Source: Gibbula magus (lineage: Eukaryota; Mollusca; Gastropoda; Trochida; Trochidae). From it: a DNA stretch of 64,000 nt. A program made the position numbers and the translations under genes. The notes under the pieces were generated by a model. The model ran no database searches. It was not told the DNA's origin and was given only the letters and a program-made list of their open reading frames with translations. Positions 22,535-33,419 of the stretch are shown one piece after another (position 1 is the stretch's first letter; every line of letters begins with the position of its first letter). The stretch spans positions 25,631,860 to 25,695,859 of the forward strand of contig OW388293.1 of assembly GCA_936450465.1 (NCBI GenBank), read 5' to 3'.

Positions 22535-23990
22535 CAGAGTAAGAGTAATTTTTTTCTGCAACAACGATGTTACAATTATGTTACAATTTTGCAAATAGCG
22601 TATGTAATATGCAATGAATTTATCAGTCTGATTGTCCTTTTACCTCATACCATCGACTTGTAGTTGTTTCAAAACATTAACGAAAATATATTAGGATAGC
22701 CTTAAATGTTTCAAAAGTGTGTCTCCTAATATTTCAAAACATAGATCATTGAAGATTTAGAGGAGATAGAACCAATACGATGGCCGGACCATAATCTCAT
22801 TTATTCTCCAATCACATTTTGCTATTATTGAAGTTTCATGGTTTCGTCTTTGAGTTCTTGAAGTACACATAGTGATACATACGTGATAAGTACGTGATAT
22901 ATAGTGTGATACTATAACATCGTTATTCCCACAAGACACGACAAAATTTTAGACCTGAAGGTTTTCGTGGTACTTGTGAAACCAACTAGCTCGTCGGTGT
23001 CGGTCAATATCATCCATGGAACATCATCCAGAAACTTTTCACAAATGCCACCAGTAAATTTTACTTCATTCATATTTCATGTTGAATCAATAATTCCATC
23101 CTTAGATGTTGGGCAGTGGTATATTTTATCATCTATCGCTTGTGAGAGGTCTAAGAGAAATCGTTTGTAGTTAAATGCTTTCAACTCGTCAAATAGATGA
23201 GTCACAAGGCTTTAACGTAATCCACAATCCACAATGTTTCGTAATCATATAGTCGATAACGTAAATATTCACAGCAAGTTTAATGCCAGTGTTGTGCTCA
23301 GAATATCAATTTAAAAAAAAAATAATTAAGAATTATCGCATTATAAAAATAGAATGTCACAATTGCATATTCCGATATCAAGTACATCAATACTGATTGA
23401 TAGAGGGAAAATTGTTGAACTTCTTTTCGTGTTGATATATTTGAATACAAATGACACATGAATGATCTTCTCTGTTAACTCAAACTAGTTAATACTGAGC
23501 GAAAGGGACCGATGTCATACGAAATATAATGTACATGTCATTTGGAGTGCTCATGATCAACTTAAATGTAAATTACAAAAATCAGTAGTCATACATAAAG
23601 AAACTTTGGACCTTTATAGGTAAGATTTCTTTTGTAGCAAGGGTAACCTTCTGGTAAAATTAGGATTATATATACAAAATTAGAGGAGGAAAGTTGATTT
23701 GGGGATTAAACTTTAGACATACTCACCATTTAGAAAGTGAACAAATTAACATTGCTATATCGTGGAAGACAATCTGCAATAGTACAATTTCTTATTTGTT
23801 CAGAATGAGACCAGAACGTAATTCGAACAATCACCCACAAAATCAGGCATAAACAATACAACGATACATCCAGTATTTCACTTATATCATCTCGACTTGT
23901 AGTGCAGTTAAAGATCATGCAATATTATTGTGTCTATTTGAGTGAAACCTGCGATGGTCGGCTTGAAACCATCGCTTGTTGTACCATGAA
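22535..23990. repeat. Segment B, right copy (inverted partner of 15420-16820)
   Basis: Reverse complement of 15420-16820. It runs directly into segment A at about 23985-23990, where a short GCGTTAAA is common to both segment ends. No gene is recognisable. Confidence 0.8.
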
Positions 23991-24744
23991 TTGCGTTAAA
24001 TGTCGAGACCTTTCACACATATAACTTTGAAAATATAAATTGTACCTTGATAGATAATCTTGTTTTGCCTTCGGAAGATAATTGGGAAGACGATACTAGA
24101 TACGATCTACGTGTTGGGTTCTATACAAGTTTAATCATTGTTAGAAGGACTTTGTTTTATAAATGGATTTGAAGTTGCAATGCCAGTGAGAACTTGCAGT
24201 GAAAATTTGTCTACGTTTCAATATCTTGTACTTGTCTTATGACGGGTAGATAACCAGGTATATCTAAAAAAGTAAATTAGAGGATTTGCCCAAAACAGAA
24301 ACAGATAACCATGCCTTTCTTGAGTGTCCATTTCATTGTAACCTGGAATGAACATTTCTGCCAAGTTACTATTACTAATTCCATCGGAGTCGAAATTCAA
24401 TTATTTTTTTTAATCATAATTAACAATTCGTCAAAATTGCATTCTTTCAATTGTCCACAATGTAAGTTATGCATGTATTGCAATTATAAGTTGTAGAAAA
24501 AGGACTATGGCCTGATTTACTGAAATAAATTACTACTGTAATATCGTGTTATGGGAACTGTTTGACATTAGAGTTATGTGAAACTACAAAATGCAGATAA
24601 TTGGGAAACGATACTTGATAAAAATCAGCATATATGAGATGTGTTCTATGTCCTGTTAATTATTGTGACACTTACTTATTTTGTAAATAGATTAAGAGTT
24701 GTTATCTGAGAGATCAAGTGAAAAACTTTCCATATTACCGCTGA

Positions 24745-25078
24745 TCATAATAATAAATAAATAATAATAATATACATTTTAACGCCTAATATCCAGTGCA
24801 ATCACTGTTCAGTGGCGGTACAATTATTACCCTGAAGAAATTGTACTTTCGGTGCCGCTACTAAGCGCTCTGCGCGACCATATAGGTCCGCACCTCCCGT
24901 GTTCAGGTACCCATTTAAACAGCTGGGTGGACTGAGTGCAATGTGGATGAAGTGCCTTGCCCAGGGGCACAACACAGTATAAGAGCCAGGTCACAAATGT
25001 TTGGTGTCTCCGCCGGGATTCGAACCCGGGCCGTTGGCGTGAGAGGCAAGCATGCTGACCACTACACCACTGTGCTCC
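24745..25078 (-). mobile_element. tRNA-derived SINE (SINE-B), copy 2
   Basis: Inverted counterpart of 19910-20242, with the tRNA-like head at 25078 reading down. The B box is intact (GGGTTCGAATCCCGG on the minus strand). The tail is an (ATA)n tract at 24745-24775. Confidence 0.87.
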
Positions 25079-25568
25079 ATGACGTCTAAGTACTTGTATT
25101 ATGTAATCGAAATTGTTAACAATAGCAGATAATTGGAAAGACGATACCACATAGGATATATGAGTTGTGTTCTTTATACTTTGAGCTTTTGTCATCTGTA
25201 ATCCATTTTATGAAATAACTGACGTGTCACTTTGTCAGAGATTATGGGACAGCCAATAGGATGACAAGTAGAGTGTTCATGTGCAATAATGAAGTACATT
25301 GTGTAGAAAAATGGACCAAAATGTGACTTGTTTATCATCATACGGTTTCAACATATGTTTTATACATCACCATGAATTGGGATTGGTGAACAAGCTGTCT
25401 CGATTATTTAAATTAGATATATGTCCATGGTTAAATTGTTAAGTTAACATTTCATAGCTAAGTTCATGAAGTATACATAAACAATTGGGAATATGGTAAA
25501 TATATTGACATAATATGGGGATTTAGGAGCTGTATATTGTAAAGGTGTAGTATATTGGTGTTTATCAT

Positions 25569-26042
25569 CCAAAACTGGTTCCCACAGTAGATATCGCTTG
25601 TTGGGGATCAAACGATATCTGCAAGCGATATCTACATTGTAGATATCGCAACAATCAAATCGTCACAATCCTATTACATCATCAGCTAATGACATCACAA
25701 GACTTTGACATCACTGAGAACACTGCTGACAATGTTATGACGTCACAAAGTTGATGACGTAACAATGCTATGAGGCCACAATGCTGATGACGTCACAATG
25801 CTATGACATCACTGAGCTCACTGCTGAAGTAGTCAAATGGCAGTTTTAAGTTTCAGATATGTTCATTATTTTGCTAATAATTGTTGAAGAATGATTTTGA
25901 ATGATAAATAAAATCTCACCCTCATGTCTTCTGATATCAAATATATCAACACTCATTGATTAAAGTAAAAATATTTGTAACTTTAATCAACTCGTGTTGA
26001 TATATTTGATATCAGAAGACACTTGGGTGAGATTCTCTATAT
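25569..26042. mobile_element. Palindromic element family P, long copy
   Basis: This insert is absent from the other arm at about 19375. One end has CCAAAACTGG and CAGTAGATATCGCTTG. The middle has repeated TGACATCAC/TGACGTCAC motifs. The other end is a hairpin (about 25912-26034) of ATCTCACCC...TCTGATATCAAATATATCAA and its reverse complement around TTGATTAAAGTAAAAATA. There is no open frame of note, so it is non-autonomous. The same layout recurs at 32425-32785 and a short piece at 5338-5402. Confidence 0.75.
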
Positions 26043-26700
26043 ATCTTATACGCGCGTTTGTTGGTAGATATCGACATTTGTCCTGAATGGGTGACTGATA
26101 CACCGTTACATGATGTCGTTTTATCGCACATGGATAATCTCTGAACGTTTACATATGATGTTTGCATGTTATTAGCCAAATGTAGAGAATCGTTTATGAT
26201 TTCAACCAACCTCCCAATGTATTTCAATCTCTGAAGCTGTCAACGTGTTCAGATCAGTGGATTTAATCGCTGCTAAGGGGTTGCATACATATTTGCATGC
26301 ATGTACTTTCCAAAATATAGAGAGCTTGTTCATGCTTTTAACCAACTGTAAGTCCTTGAGACTTTCAAACTTACCCTTACACATGATCCTTTTCAATCTA
26401 GAGAGCTTGTGCATCATGTGAACCAACTTTATATTTTTTTAGATGTTAAACAACCTAGATGAGCACGTGCCCATGACATAAGATTTGAAGATACCCAAGA
26501 AGTTACTGTTCCGTTTGCTAGCAGGTTAATTGCCAAATTTAAATTTTTTCTATTATCTTTACCAACTCTATGAAGTCTCTGAGGCGGTCAATATCGGATC
26601 GCATAATGTATAGAAAGAGTTTGTTTGTTACCTTTAAAATCTTCTCTCAATTGTCTGAACCCATTAACAACTGATCTGACAACCGATGAATGGAAAAGAC

Positions 26701-27070
26701 ACTTTATTACTCAACCGTGGTGAGATCACTCATTACACACATGTGTGAAACCACCGCGTGCTTCCGTAACGTCATAATCGGCACATGACGTCACAATCCT
26801 TTTGGTTGACGTCACAATTTTAGCCGCTTGACTGCAGTAGTGGATGGCCTATTTACAAGTGAGCGTCACTAACAACGATTTTCTTTCGATTCAGCGCTAT
26901 TTACATCATTGAGTAATAAATACAATACTAAACTCTGTCCCGTTTGATAACATGTTTATGAAACTCGTGAATGGCATCGGTATTTAACTCGCTTTCGCTA
27001 GTTAAAATACCAAACAATTCACTCATTTCATAAACATGTTATCACACGGGACATCGTTTAGTATTCTATA
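26701..27070. mobile_element. Insertion with two inverted-repeat parts, including a 142-bp hairpin
   Basis: Absent from the left arm, whose sequence runs straight through at about 17040-17043. The first part (26703-26919) is bounded by TTTATTACTCAA and TTGAGTAATAAA. The second (26924-27065) is a long imperfect hairpin starting AATACTAAAC and ending GTTTAGTATT, with arms containing GATAACATGTTTATGAAA. It is non-coding, and the superfamily is unknown. Confidence 0.65.
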
Positions 27071-27104
27071 TATACAAAATATGTGCTATTATTACACATG
27101 ACAG

Positions 27105-27221
27105 CTGAACAGAAGCTCATCAAAGAGTATCTGGGTGGCTACCAGCCTACAATCAGATCTTCACCCCCAAAGAACCCGTCCAGATATCCCTCGGCATCAC
27201 CATCGTCAACATCATGAATTA
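27105..27221 (+). pseudogene. nAChR-like ligand-binding-domain exon, damaged copy
   Basis: This is the inverted counterpart of 16886-17007. After ACACATGACAG it codes EQKLIKEYLGGYQPTIRSSP. The frame is then displaced around AACCCGTCCAG (about 27173-27183) compared with the LGITIVNI continuation, which lies in another frame. The aligned donor is TTAAGA instead of GTAAGA. It lies on the same strand as, and upstream of, the TM2 and TM4 exon remains (28170, 30862), so it may be the first surviving piece of copy 2. No further ligand-domain exon is seen before 28170. Confidence 0.65.
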
Positions 27222-27265
27222 GTTAAGAGAATTAAGCATTTTATTAGAACACTGTGTCCATCCCA

Positions 27266-28169
27266 ACAGCTAATTAAGCCAGTTACAGCTGAAAGCAAGT
27301 GACGTCATGTAACAGTGACGTCACAGTGAGTGTATTGTTGACGTCATAATCATTATAAAGTAAACCTCGCTGAGGAGTAAAACGAAACATATAAGAGGAA
27401 ATCGGAGTAAGAAATTACGGCAATTTAAGCATATACACAATCATGCTTTCCAACATTACGGGTCTCATCAGGAGAATGACGCCGAGTCGGTCATACATAA
27501 ATATATAAATATATAAATTCATAGCTACAATACATAGAAATAGATGTACATGTACACTGAATCGAGAATGAAATGACATTTTTGAATTTAGTCTTGGCTT
27601 ATATTTATTAATAAACAATAATTATTTTTCTACCAAGATGAGACCCGTACTGGTGGAAAGCATGCTTGTGAATATATGTTTTCCATGTCACATTACTGTT
27701 GGAAAACTGGAGGTATGGAATTATCAGTTAATGTCAAAGCCTGATCCTCATTCAACAGTGATCAAGATCAAGGGTTATTAAAAAATTTAGAAGAACGATT
27801 TGATTAATTTTTTAGAATGGCATTTTGGCAGTGGTCGACAACATTCCCATTTATTTCAGTATTATTAAGTTCAGAATGTGTGACATCTACATAACTTTAT
27901 TATGTCTTTTGTTGAGATATAAGTCTTAAATATTCTAAGCATTCAAGGTCTGGTGAGTAACAGAGCCCATATATCTAAAACTAATTCATCTTACAACTTG
28001 TAGGCTGACTAAGGATTTGAGGTTTTATATTTAGCACAACTGATTCACGAAATTCATAGACTTATTTTAGGCGTCTTCTAATGAAGGCTGTTAAACGATC
28101 AAAGTGAAACCTGTCTGTTCTTGAACATTCAAACCGCTGGAATATAATAAAATATATATTCTACTCCAG
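27266..28169. promoter_or_regulatory. Intergenic/intronic stretch with clustered TGACGTCA sites
   Basis: Three perfect CRE-type palindromes (TGACGTCA) lie at 27300, 27316 and 27339. Further ones in the neighbourhood are at 25738, 25788, 26786, 26807 and 28426. Whether they act as sites for CREB/ATF-type factors or are just repeat sequence is unknown. The remainder has no exon; two CATGC-type stretches at about 27450 and 27660 are weak inverted echoes. Confidence 0.3.
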
Positions 28170-28256
28170 GTGGTGTGATGCTTCTATCTGTGATGTTACT
28201 CAGCTTCAAGCTACAGGACGTCCTCCCTAACTCTATGTCAAACGTACCGGCTTTAG
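28170..28256 (+). pseudogene. nAChR-like exon coding TM2
   Basis: After TTCTACTCCAG, an 87-bp exon reads GVMLLSVMLLSFKLQDVLPN and then SMSNVPAL. A strong donor, GTGAGT, follows. It aligns without gaps to the nAChR pore helix and TM2-TM3 linker ('...LLSLTVF.L...E..P.TS..VPL.G'). The exon ends one base into a codon, the phase that fits the TM3 exon of copy 1 (2417). Compared with typical subunits the 13' region has a Lys (SFKLQD), which is unusual for a pore-lining or near-pore position. The TM3 exon that should follow is missing in this copy, so the locus is broken here although this exon is intact. Confidence 0.77.
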
Positions 28257-30639
28257 GTGAGTATACACACGAAAGTACTTCCCCATATTATGTACGTAAT
28301 CAGTCACTCTTTTCAAATATTGTATATAACACAGGCGATCATTAAGTATTTTATTTCTCTCCTGTAAAATATGTCACTGTTTGATAATTGCATGATGGTA
28401 TAAAATACTATGTAATACAGTCTCGTGACGTCACAATTAGGAGATAAACCTACTGTGTTTGCAAATCATATACATGGTATATTGGATTGATAGTGAGTAC
28501 ATTTAAAATTGAAACCATTCCCGTGGTCAAATCTATTTGTCACATCATTTGGCCTAGTCCCTGTGTTGCTAGGGATCGTTATTAACTCTGCAAATGGATA
28601 TATTTTGGAATCAACACGATGTATCACATTGTGGCTCTGCTCCACTGGGAAACAGACAACCCATTGCATACAGACAAATACAGGGTCATTGCAGCCTTGT
28701 CCTTCTCAGATGAGTAATTTATTACATGAGTGCAGCTTCACGCAATTGCGTCTGCTTTACTACAAATTGTTATTTATTAAGAAAAACGACATTGTTTATT
28801 ATCTGTATTACTCTTGTCCACAACAAGACCAAATTTACATGTATGCCAGATTCCAAGGTCACGTGTAAATGAGGCAATGTCTCCCTAAACAGTATATTGT
28901 AATGTCAAGTTTTGGATGTTTTACATGTACAAAGCATCACACATTTCCCTTAGTCTTACAAGTCAGGCAATGTCATACATGCAAACAATATCATTGCAAG
29001 TCTTACACGTTGTGATACATTACTGGAACACAACATTACATATTTGTGCCTGTCTTAGAAGGTGTAATGTGTTACACGAACAAAACATTACACTCTGACA
29101 CAGTGTCACGTTGAGGTATGGCCCATGTCTGACACCAAGAACAGAGATCCTTGTAGATCGGGGGAAATGATTGAGACAGAGAAAGTAGATATTTCTTCTG
29201 TCTGGCTGGATAATGGTGATGGGTGGTCTTGTCTCCTGAAGTTGTTTGTGTTCCAAACCGATGCGGAATAAGCCGATAATAATTCACATGGTGCCATCGA
29301 TACGCAACAGTGTGAAATAAACGGATTGTTTGGTTGAAGGAGAAAGAAAATAATGATGAAAAAGTGTGTTTTACTTTTTTTGAAATGATTTCAATTTCAT
29401 TTTTATTTTTTTTCTCAAACATATTATGTCATGATGTTTTCATGCATTAACGAGAGTTTCTATGTTTTTAACATGTTGTGTTGTTTTTAGCAAAACAAAT
29501 GTTAAATCTCATGACTTACTTTTTGTTTCTTCTATTTGAAATATAAATAAGACGTAAATATCCGGGATTGTTGTATGTATGATTATATGACTGTGTAAGG
29601 CGTGTTAATACATCGAGCGTTTGCGTATGAGTAATTTTCTCATATGACTAAATCCTTACCTACATACTAATTTTCTCATAATGAGCAAATTTCATTTGCA
29701 AATATTACTACCGAAAGCAGAGTTTCAACGTGTCTATATAAGGCAGGTGCATTTGTCTGTTCATGCAGAGTGTTTTCAATTGAAAATCGCGCATCAAAGT
29801 AATTGTGACATTCTGTCATATCACATTATGTGATTAAATATTACAAAACTATTTTCCTGAAGTCAGTTATCCGAAAACATAAGTCAGGTTACTGTTGTAA
29901 TAGTAAGATGGATGTAAGTTGCCCCTCCTGCATCAATGTGTGGCTGATCAAAATAACATAATCACTTGAAAGTTACAAGGGAGAACTTATCTATATATAA
30001 GGAATTGAATTCAAACAATTTTTAGGGACAATTAATACCAGCGAAAGCACGGGTGTAAGTTTATTACCACCAACAGACATAGATGCTGTTTCTTAACACA
30101 ACACTACATCAAACATTATTTTCATAGTTTCCTTATACCATAACGTATTAGGTCATCAGAGGTACACTCCGCGGTACGTTTCACTTTGTAAATGTTTGAA
30201 GTGTATTACTTCATTTTATTATGATACTCTTACATTGAATTGTATTACAAACTTTTCATACGTAAACTTTACATTTCAGTAAGGTGAAACATAAAACAAT
30301 GTTATAAATATCATACGTCCATATCCTTGTACTCAAAAATAGCAATTTCAAGCCACTGATTTTCCCCCTTTTTTCTGCTGAGCAATCATTCTTTTACTTT
30401 ACAATCGATAAGCTTACCAAATACTATATTATGGTATTATGGAAAGTTTACATTTGTGTTGCTTGTCAGCATGCAGTTGTGAAACATATTTAAAAATCAA
30501 ATCTCGGAATTGTAGAATGTGCACCTAGTCTTATTTACTTTAATTTTCCCAACAATTACATATGTTATATGAAGTAGGTGAGCTATTCAATTTCATTTTA
30601 CAGGCTCTGAGATCCTCACTGATCAAGGGGTACGATATT
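28257..30639. repeat. Block R copy 2, left part (paralogue of 500-2110)
   Basis: From about 28600 the sequence follows copy 1 to about 30130. The nAChR TM3 exon, which copy 1 has at 2417-2535, would be expected near 30500-30600 and is absent. No other gene is seen. Minus-strand frames at 29020-29422 are counterparts of chance frames in copy 1. Confidence 0.6.
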
Positions 30640-30861
30640 TTGCACTTAATATCAGAGAGGTATAGGATATATAAAACACCATGTATCAAGGTATACGATA
30701 TACATCATGTATCGAGGTGTACAATGTATGCTAGAGAGGTAATGGGTATATCACAACATCATGTATAGAGTGTACGATATACTTTATATATCGAGGTGTA
30801 CGATATATGTTAGAGAGGTATAGGATATATCATAACACCATGTATAAAGTGTAAGATATAT
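30640..30861. repeat. Degenerate tandem repeat with GAGGTATAGGATATAT / GTACGATATAC motifs
   Basis: About two to three units of roughly 100 bp repeat 'AGAGAGGTATAGGATATAT', 'ACACCATGTAT' and 'GTGTACGATATA'. It occupies the place of the lost TM3 exon, intron and start of the last nAChR exon, and joins the TM4 remnant directly at 30862. Confidence 0.65.
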
Positions 30862-31047
30862 GATATCGTGAAACATGTCCACATGCTGACGACACGGGCT
30901 GCCATCACTGAGGCCAGACACGACATGCTCAGCGAATGGCAGCAAGTCGCCTTGGTGTTCGACAGGGTCCTGTTTTTCTTCTTCTTCCTGGTGTTTCTCA
31001 TGTGTAGTGTTATTCTTCTCACATATAGATGTCCAGCCTGTTGCTAA
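30862..31047 (+). pseudogene. nAChR-like TM4 exon, truncated copy
   Basis: Homology to the last exon of copy 1 begins abruptly at GATATCGTGAAAC, matching residue 62 of that exon. It continues through TM4 (SEWQQVALVFDRVLFFFFF), nearly identical to copy 1. A 2-bp insertion after CTTCTCACAT removes the original stop and adds YRCPACC before TAA at 31045. In-frame stops in the tandem repeat upstream (30811) close the frame. Loss of the TM3 exon and of the loop makes this copy non-functional as a channel unless exons exist that I cannot see. Confidence 0.83.
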
Positions 31048-32424
31048 GTTCATTGGAAGACTAGTACAAAGTTGGCATTAATCATCAGAACTTTAAAAAT
31101 TCATATAAAATGAATTGTAAGAAGGCACTTTTCATTTATATCAGCTTATTAATACAAACTGAGATTATGTAACATAAATTAATTTCTCTTTTCGGTCATT
31201 GAATTTATCTCATTGAGTTCAGATGTTCAAGCTGCTGACACAGAAGATAACATCAATTGGATAATAGTTTCTTTAAAAAATGTACCTTTGATGGAACGTT
31301 CAACGAATCAATTCCCTTCATTGAATGTCTATCGATTTTACTAACTGGGGTCCCACCCTCTAATTCCTCATCAAATGTGCAGCGGTCCTATTAGAATCCA
31401 CTGAGTTCCTAAAGACGGTTAATACATTAGGGATCATAAAAATGAGGTAATGAGGAGATATTTAGCTTCATTGACATGAAAGGCTGCATTTTTAAATTCA
31501 ATTGTTTTATTTGAATACTTTAATTAAAACAATTCAGATGTGCCATGTTTTAAATTAATTTAGTTAAGAAAAAAATCGTTTGTATCAATATTTTTTAAGG
31601 TTGACTCATATATCATAGTATCACCATATCATATCAATATATTACTCGGACTATTTTATTATTTATGATACAATGAGAATTCTACACGTTCCACCTTTCA
31701 CGCCTTAGCTATGTCCCATCACTAATAAGTCGAATTTGGTGTTGACCTTTTTCTATTTGAAAGAATGGTAAGCTAGTTATGGTGACTTCAAGTATCGTAG
31801 ATAATGTTATTATTCATGAGGCATTACAAAGCGACAGCGAATATCTGGCTCCAATTTCATTGATTATTGGATAATACATGCTGAAAGTGATCTACCGTGG
31901 TTTGATGTATATGAATTTCTAAATTTAACAATTTTACTTGAAGAAGGATTTATTCTGCGCCTAGGATATGTGTTTCTTCCTTGCAAATATACATGCAACG
32001 TGCACTATGCCACTCACAAACACACATGTACACATGTATACACCAGACACACATACATCCATACGCTCAATAGGGACCCACACTCACTAGAGCAAATGTA
32101 TAGGTAAAGGCACTTTACACATACGTTCTTTATCATTTAAGTATTATCTGTCAAGGTTCGTTGTTACATGTATCTGGTATGCACATAAACAGGCTTGCTG
32201 ATTAATATTGATAACGTATTTCTGTTAATGCAAATGTTTATGGTAATAATGCTGCGCATTTTCATATATTTCCATCTTTTAGTTGTATGATATGCATGAC
32301 ATAGGTTCAACAACCAATTGTGTCATTCTTGTTAAAGGTTTCGTGAAGGTGAAAATTAATGTGAAAAGAAACAGTACAACATATTTATAATTCATAAGTG
32401 CCAACACTGATCTTGATAAAAATG
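31048..32424. repeat. Block R copy 2, 3' flank of the nAChR remnant
   Basis: Matches 3303-3400 and 4080-5490 of copy 1, with some loss. The palindrome found at 5338 is absent here (about 32270-32300). No gene is seen. Confidence 0.6.
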
Positions 32425-32785
32425 CTAAAATGTAACGAGTTGATTAAAGTTACAAATATCCGAGGCTTGCCGAGGATATTTTTACTTTAATCAACGAGTG
32501 TTGATATAAGTTGATATCAGTAGACACAAGAGCGAGATTTTATATATCATTCAAAATCATTCTTCAACAATTATTAGCCAAAGAATGACATATCTGAAAC
32601 ACAAAACTTCCATTTATGTTCTCAGTGATCGCAAAGCTCTGTGATGTCATTAACTGATTATTTAATAGGATTATGACGATTTGATTGTAGCGATATCTAT
32701 AATGTAGATATCGCTTGTAGATATCGCTTCATCCCACACAAGCGATATCTACTGTTTGAGCCAGTTTTGGATGAAAAATTGTATT
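32425..32785. mobile_element. Palindromic element family P, inverted long copy
   Basis: Reverse-complement relative of 25569-26042. It has the TTGATTAAAGTTACAAATAT hairpin part, then AAAATCATTCTTCAACAATT, then GATATCTA-rich sequence, and ends at CCAGTTTTGGAT. Copy 1 is uninterrupted at the matching place (about 5494-5522), so this is a separate insertion. Confidence 0.72.
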
Positions 32786-32837
32786 TCCTCGTTCTGTGTA
32801 TAGTCTCTAGTTTTTGTCCTGAATGATACCAATACCG

Positions 32838-33413
32838 AAATCCCGAAATAGGGACCTCATTACGAATGCAATTAATGATAACCCACACAATTTATAAGTC
32901 TTATTTCAGACATAAACATGATAACCCTCATCGTGTCCAGTCATTTGTTGTGGCTTATGACATTCTTTCCGAAATGGGTAAAATGTGATGTGGCATATCA
33001 TAAAATAGGGATGACGCAATAGAGGAAGTGTATGTAGCTAGGGGAGATAACACGTTTCTATGTGGTAGAGAGTGGTATTGCAGTCCACAAAATTTAGTTA
33101 TCTCAGATTTAAGGGTTGTGTGGGTTATCACTATCTTCCCCCGACCCCTTCAAATGTATAAATGGATACATAAGCCACGTTATATATCTTATGAAGTAAT
33201 AGATCGTGACTATTACCCAATTCTCCTATATAAAGACGTTTATAAAATGTTTACATTATATTGTTATGTTAGAGGGTAAAACATCTCAATACACGACCCG
33301 ATAAGCCGTATCATTAGAAAACCCTTATCTGGTTATCCGTATTGAAAGAAAATGGTGCGACTTAAAGCGACATTGATGTGGCAGTCTTCAGTGGGAGAGG
33401 TAGATCTCATGCG
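32838..33413. repeat. Tandem unit 1, left part (paralogue of 40338-40909)
   Basis: Direct repeat of 40338-40909, including TCTTCCCCCGACC and box 1, TTAGAGGGTAAAACATC (33269-33285 and 40757-40773). Frame 33028-33279 is not recognisable and is not conserved in the other unit. Confidence 0.8.
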
Positions 33414-33419
33414 AATTTG

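Larger units (their letters stand above)
23990..27265. repeat. Segment A, right copy (inverted partner of 16821-21010)
   Basis: Matches the left copy by reverse complement from the nAChR exon end (about 27265) down to 23990. It is interrupted by two private insertions, 25569-26042 and 26701-27070. It lacks the Tc1 element, showing the empty TA at 26099-26100. Confidence 0.82.
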
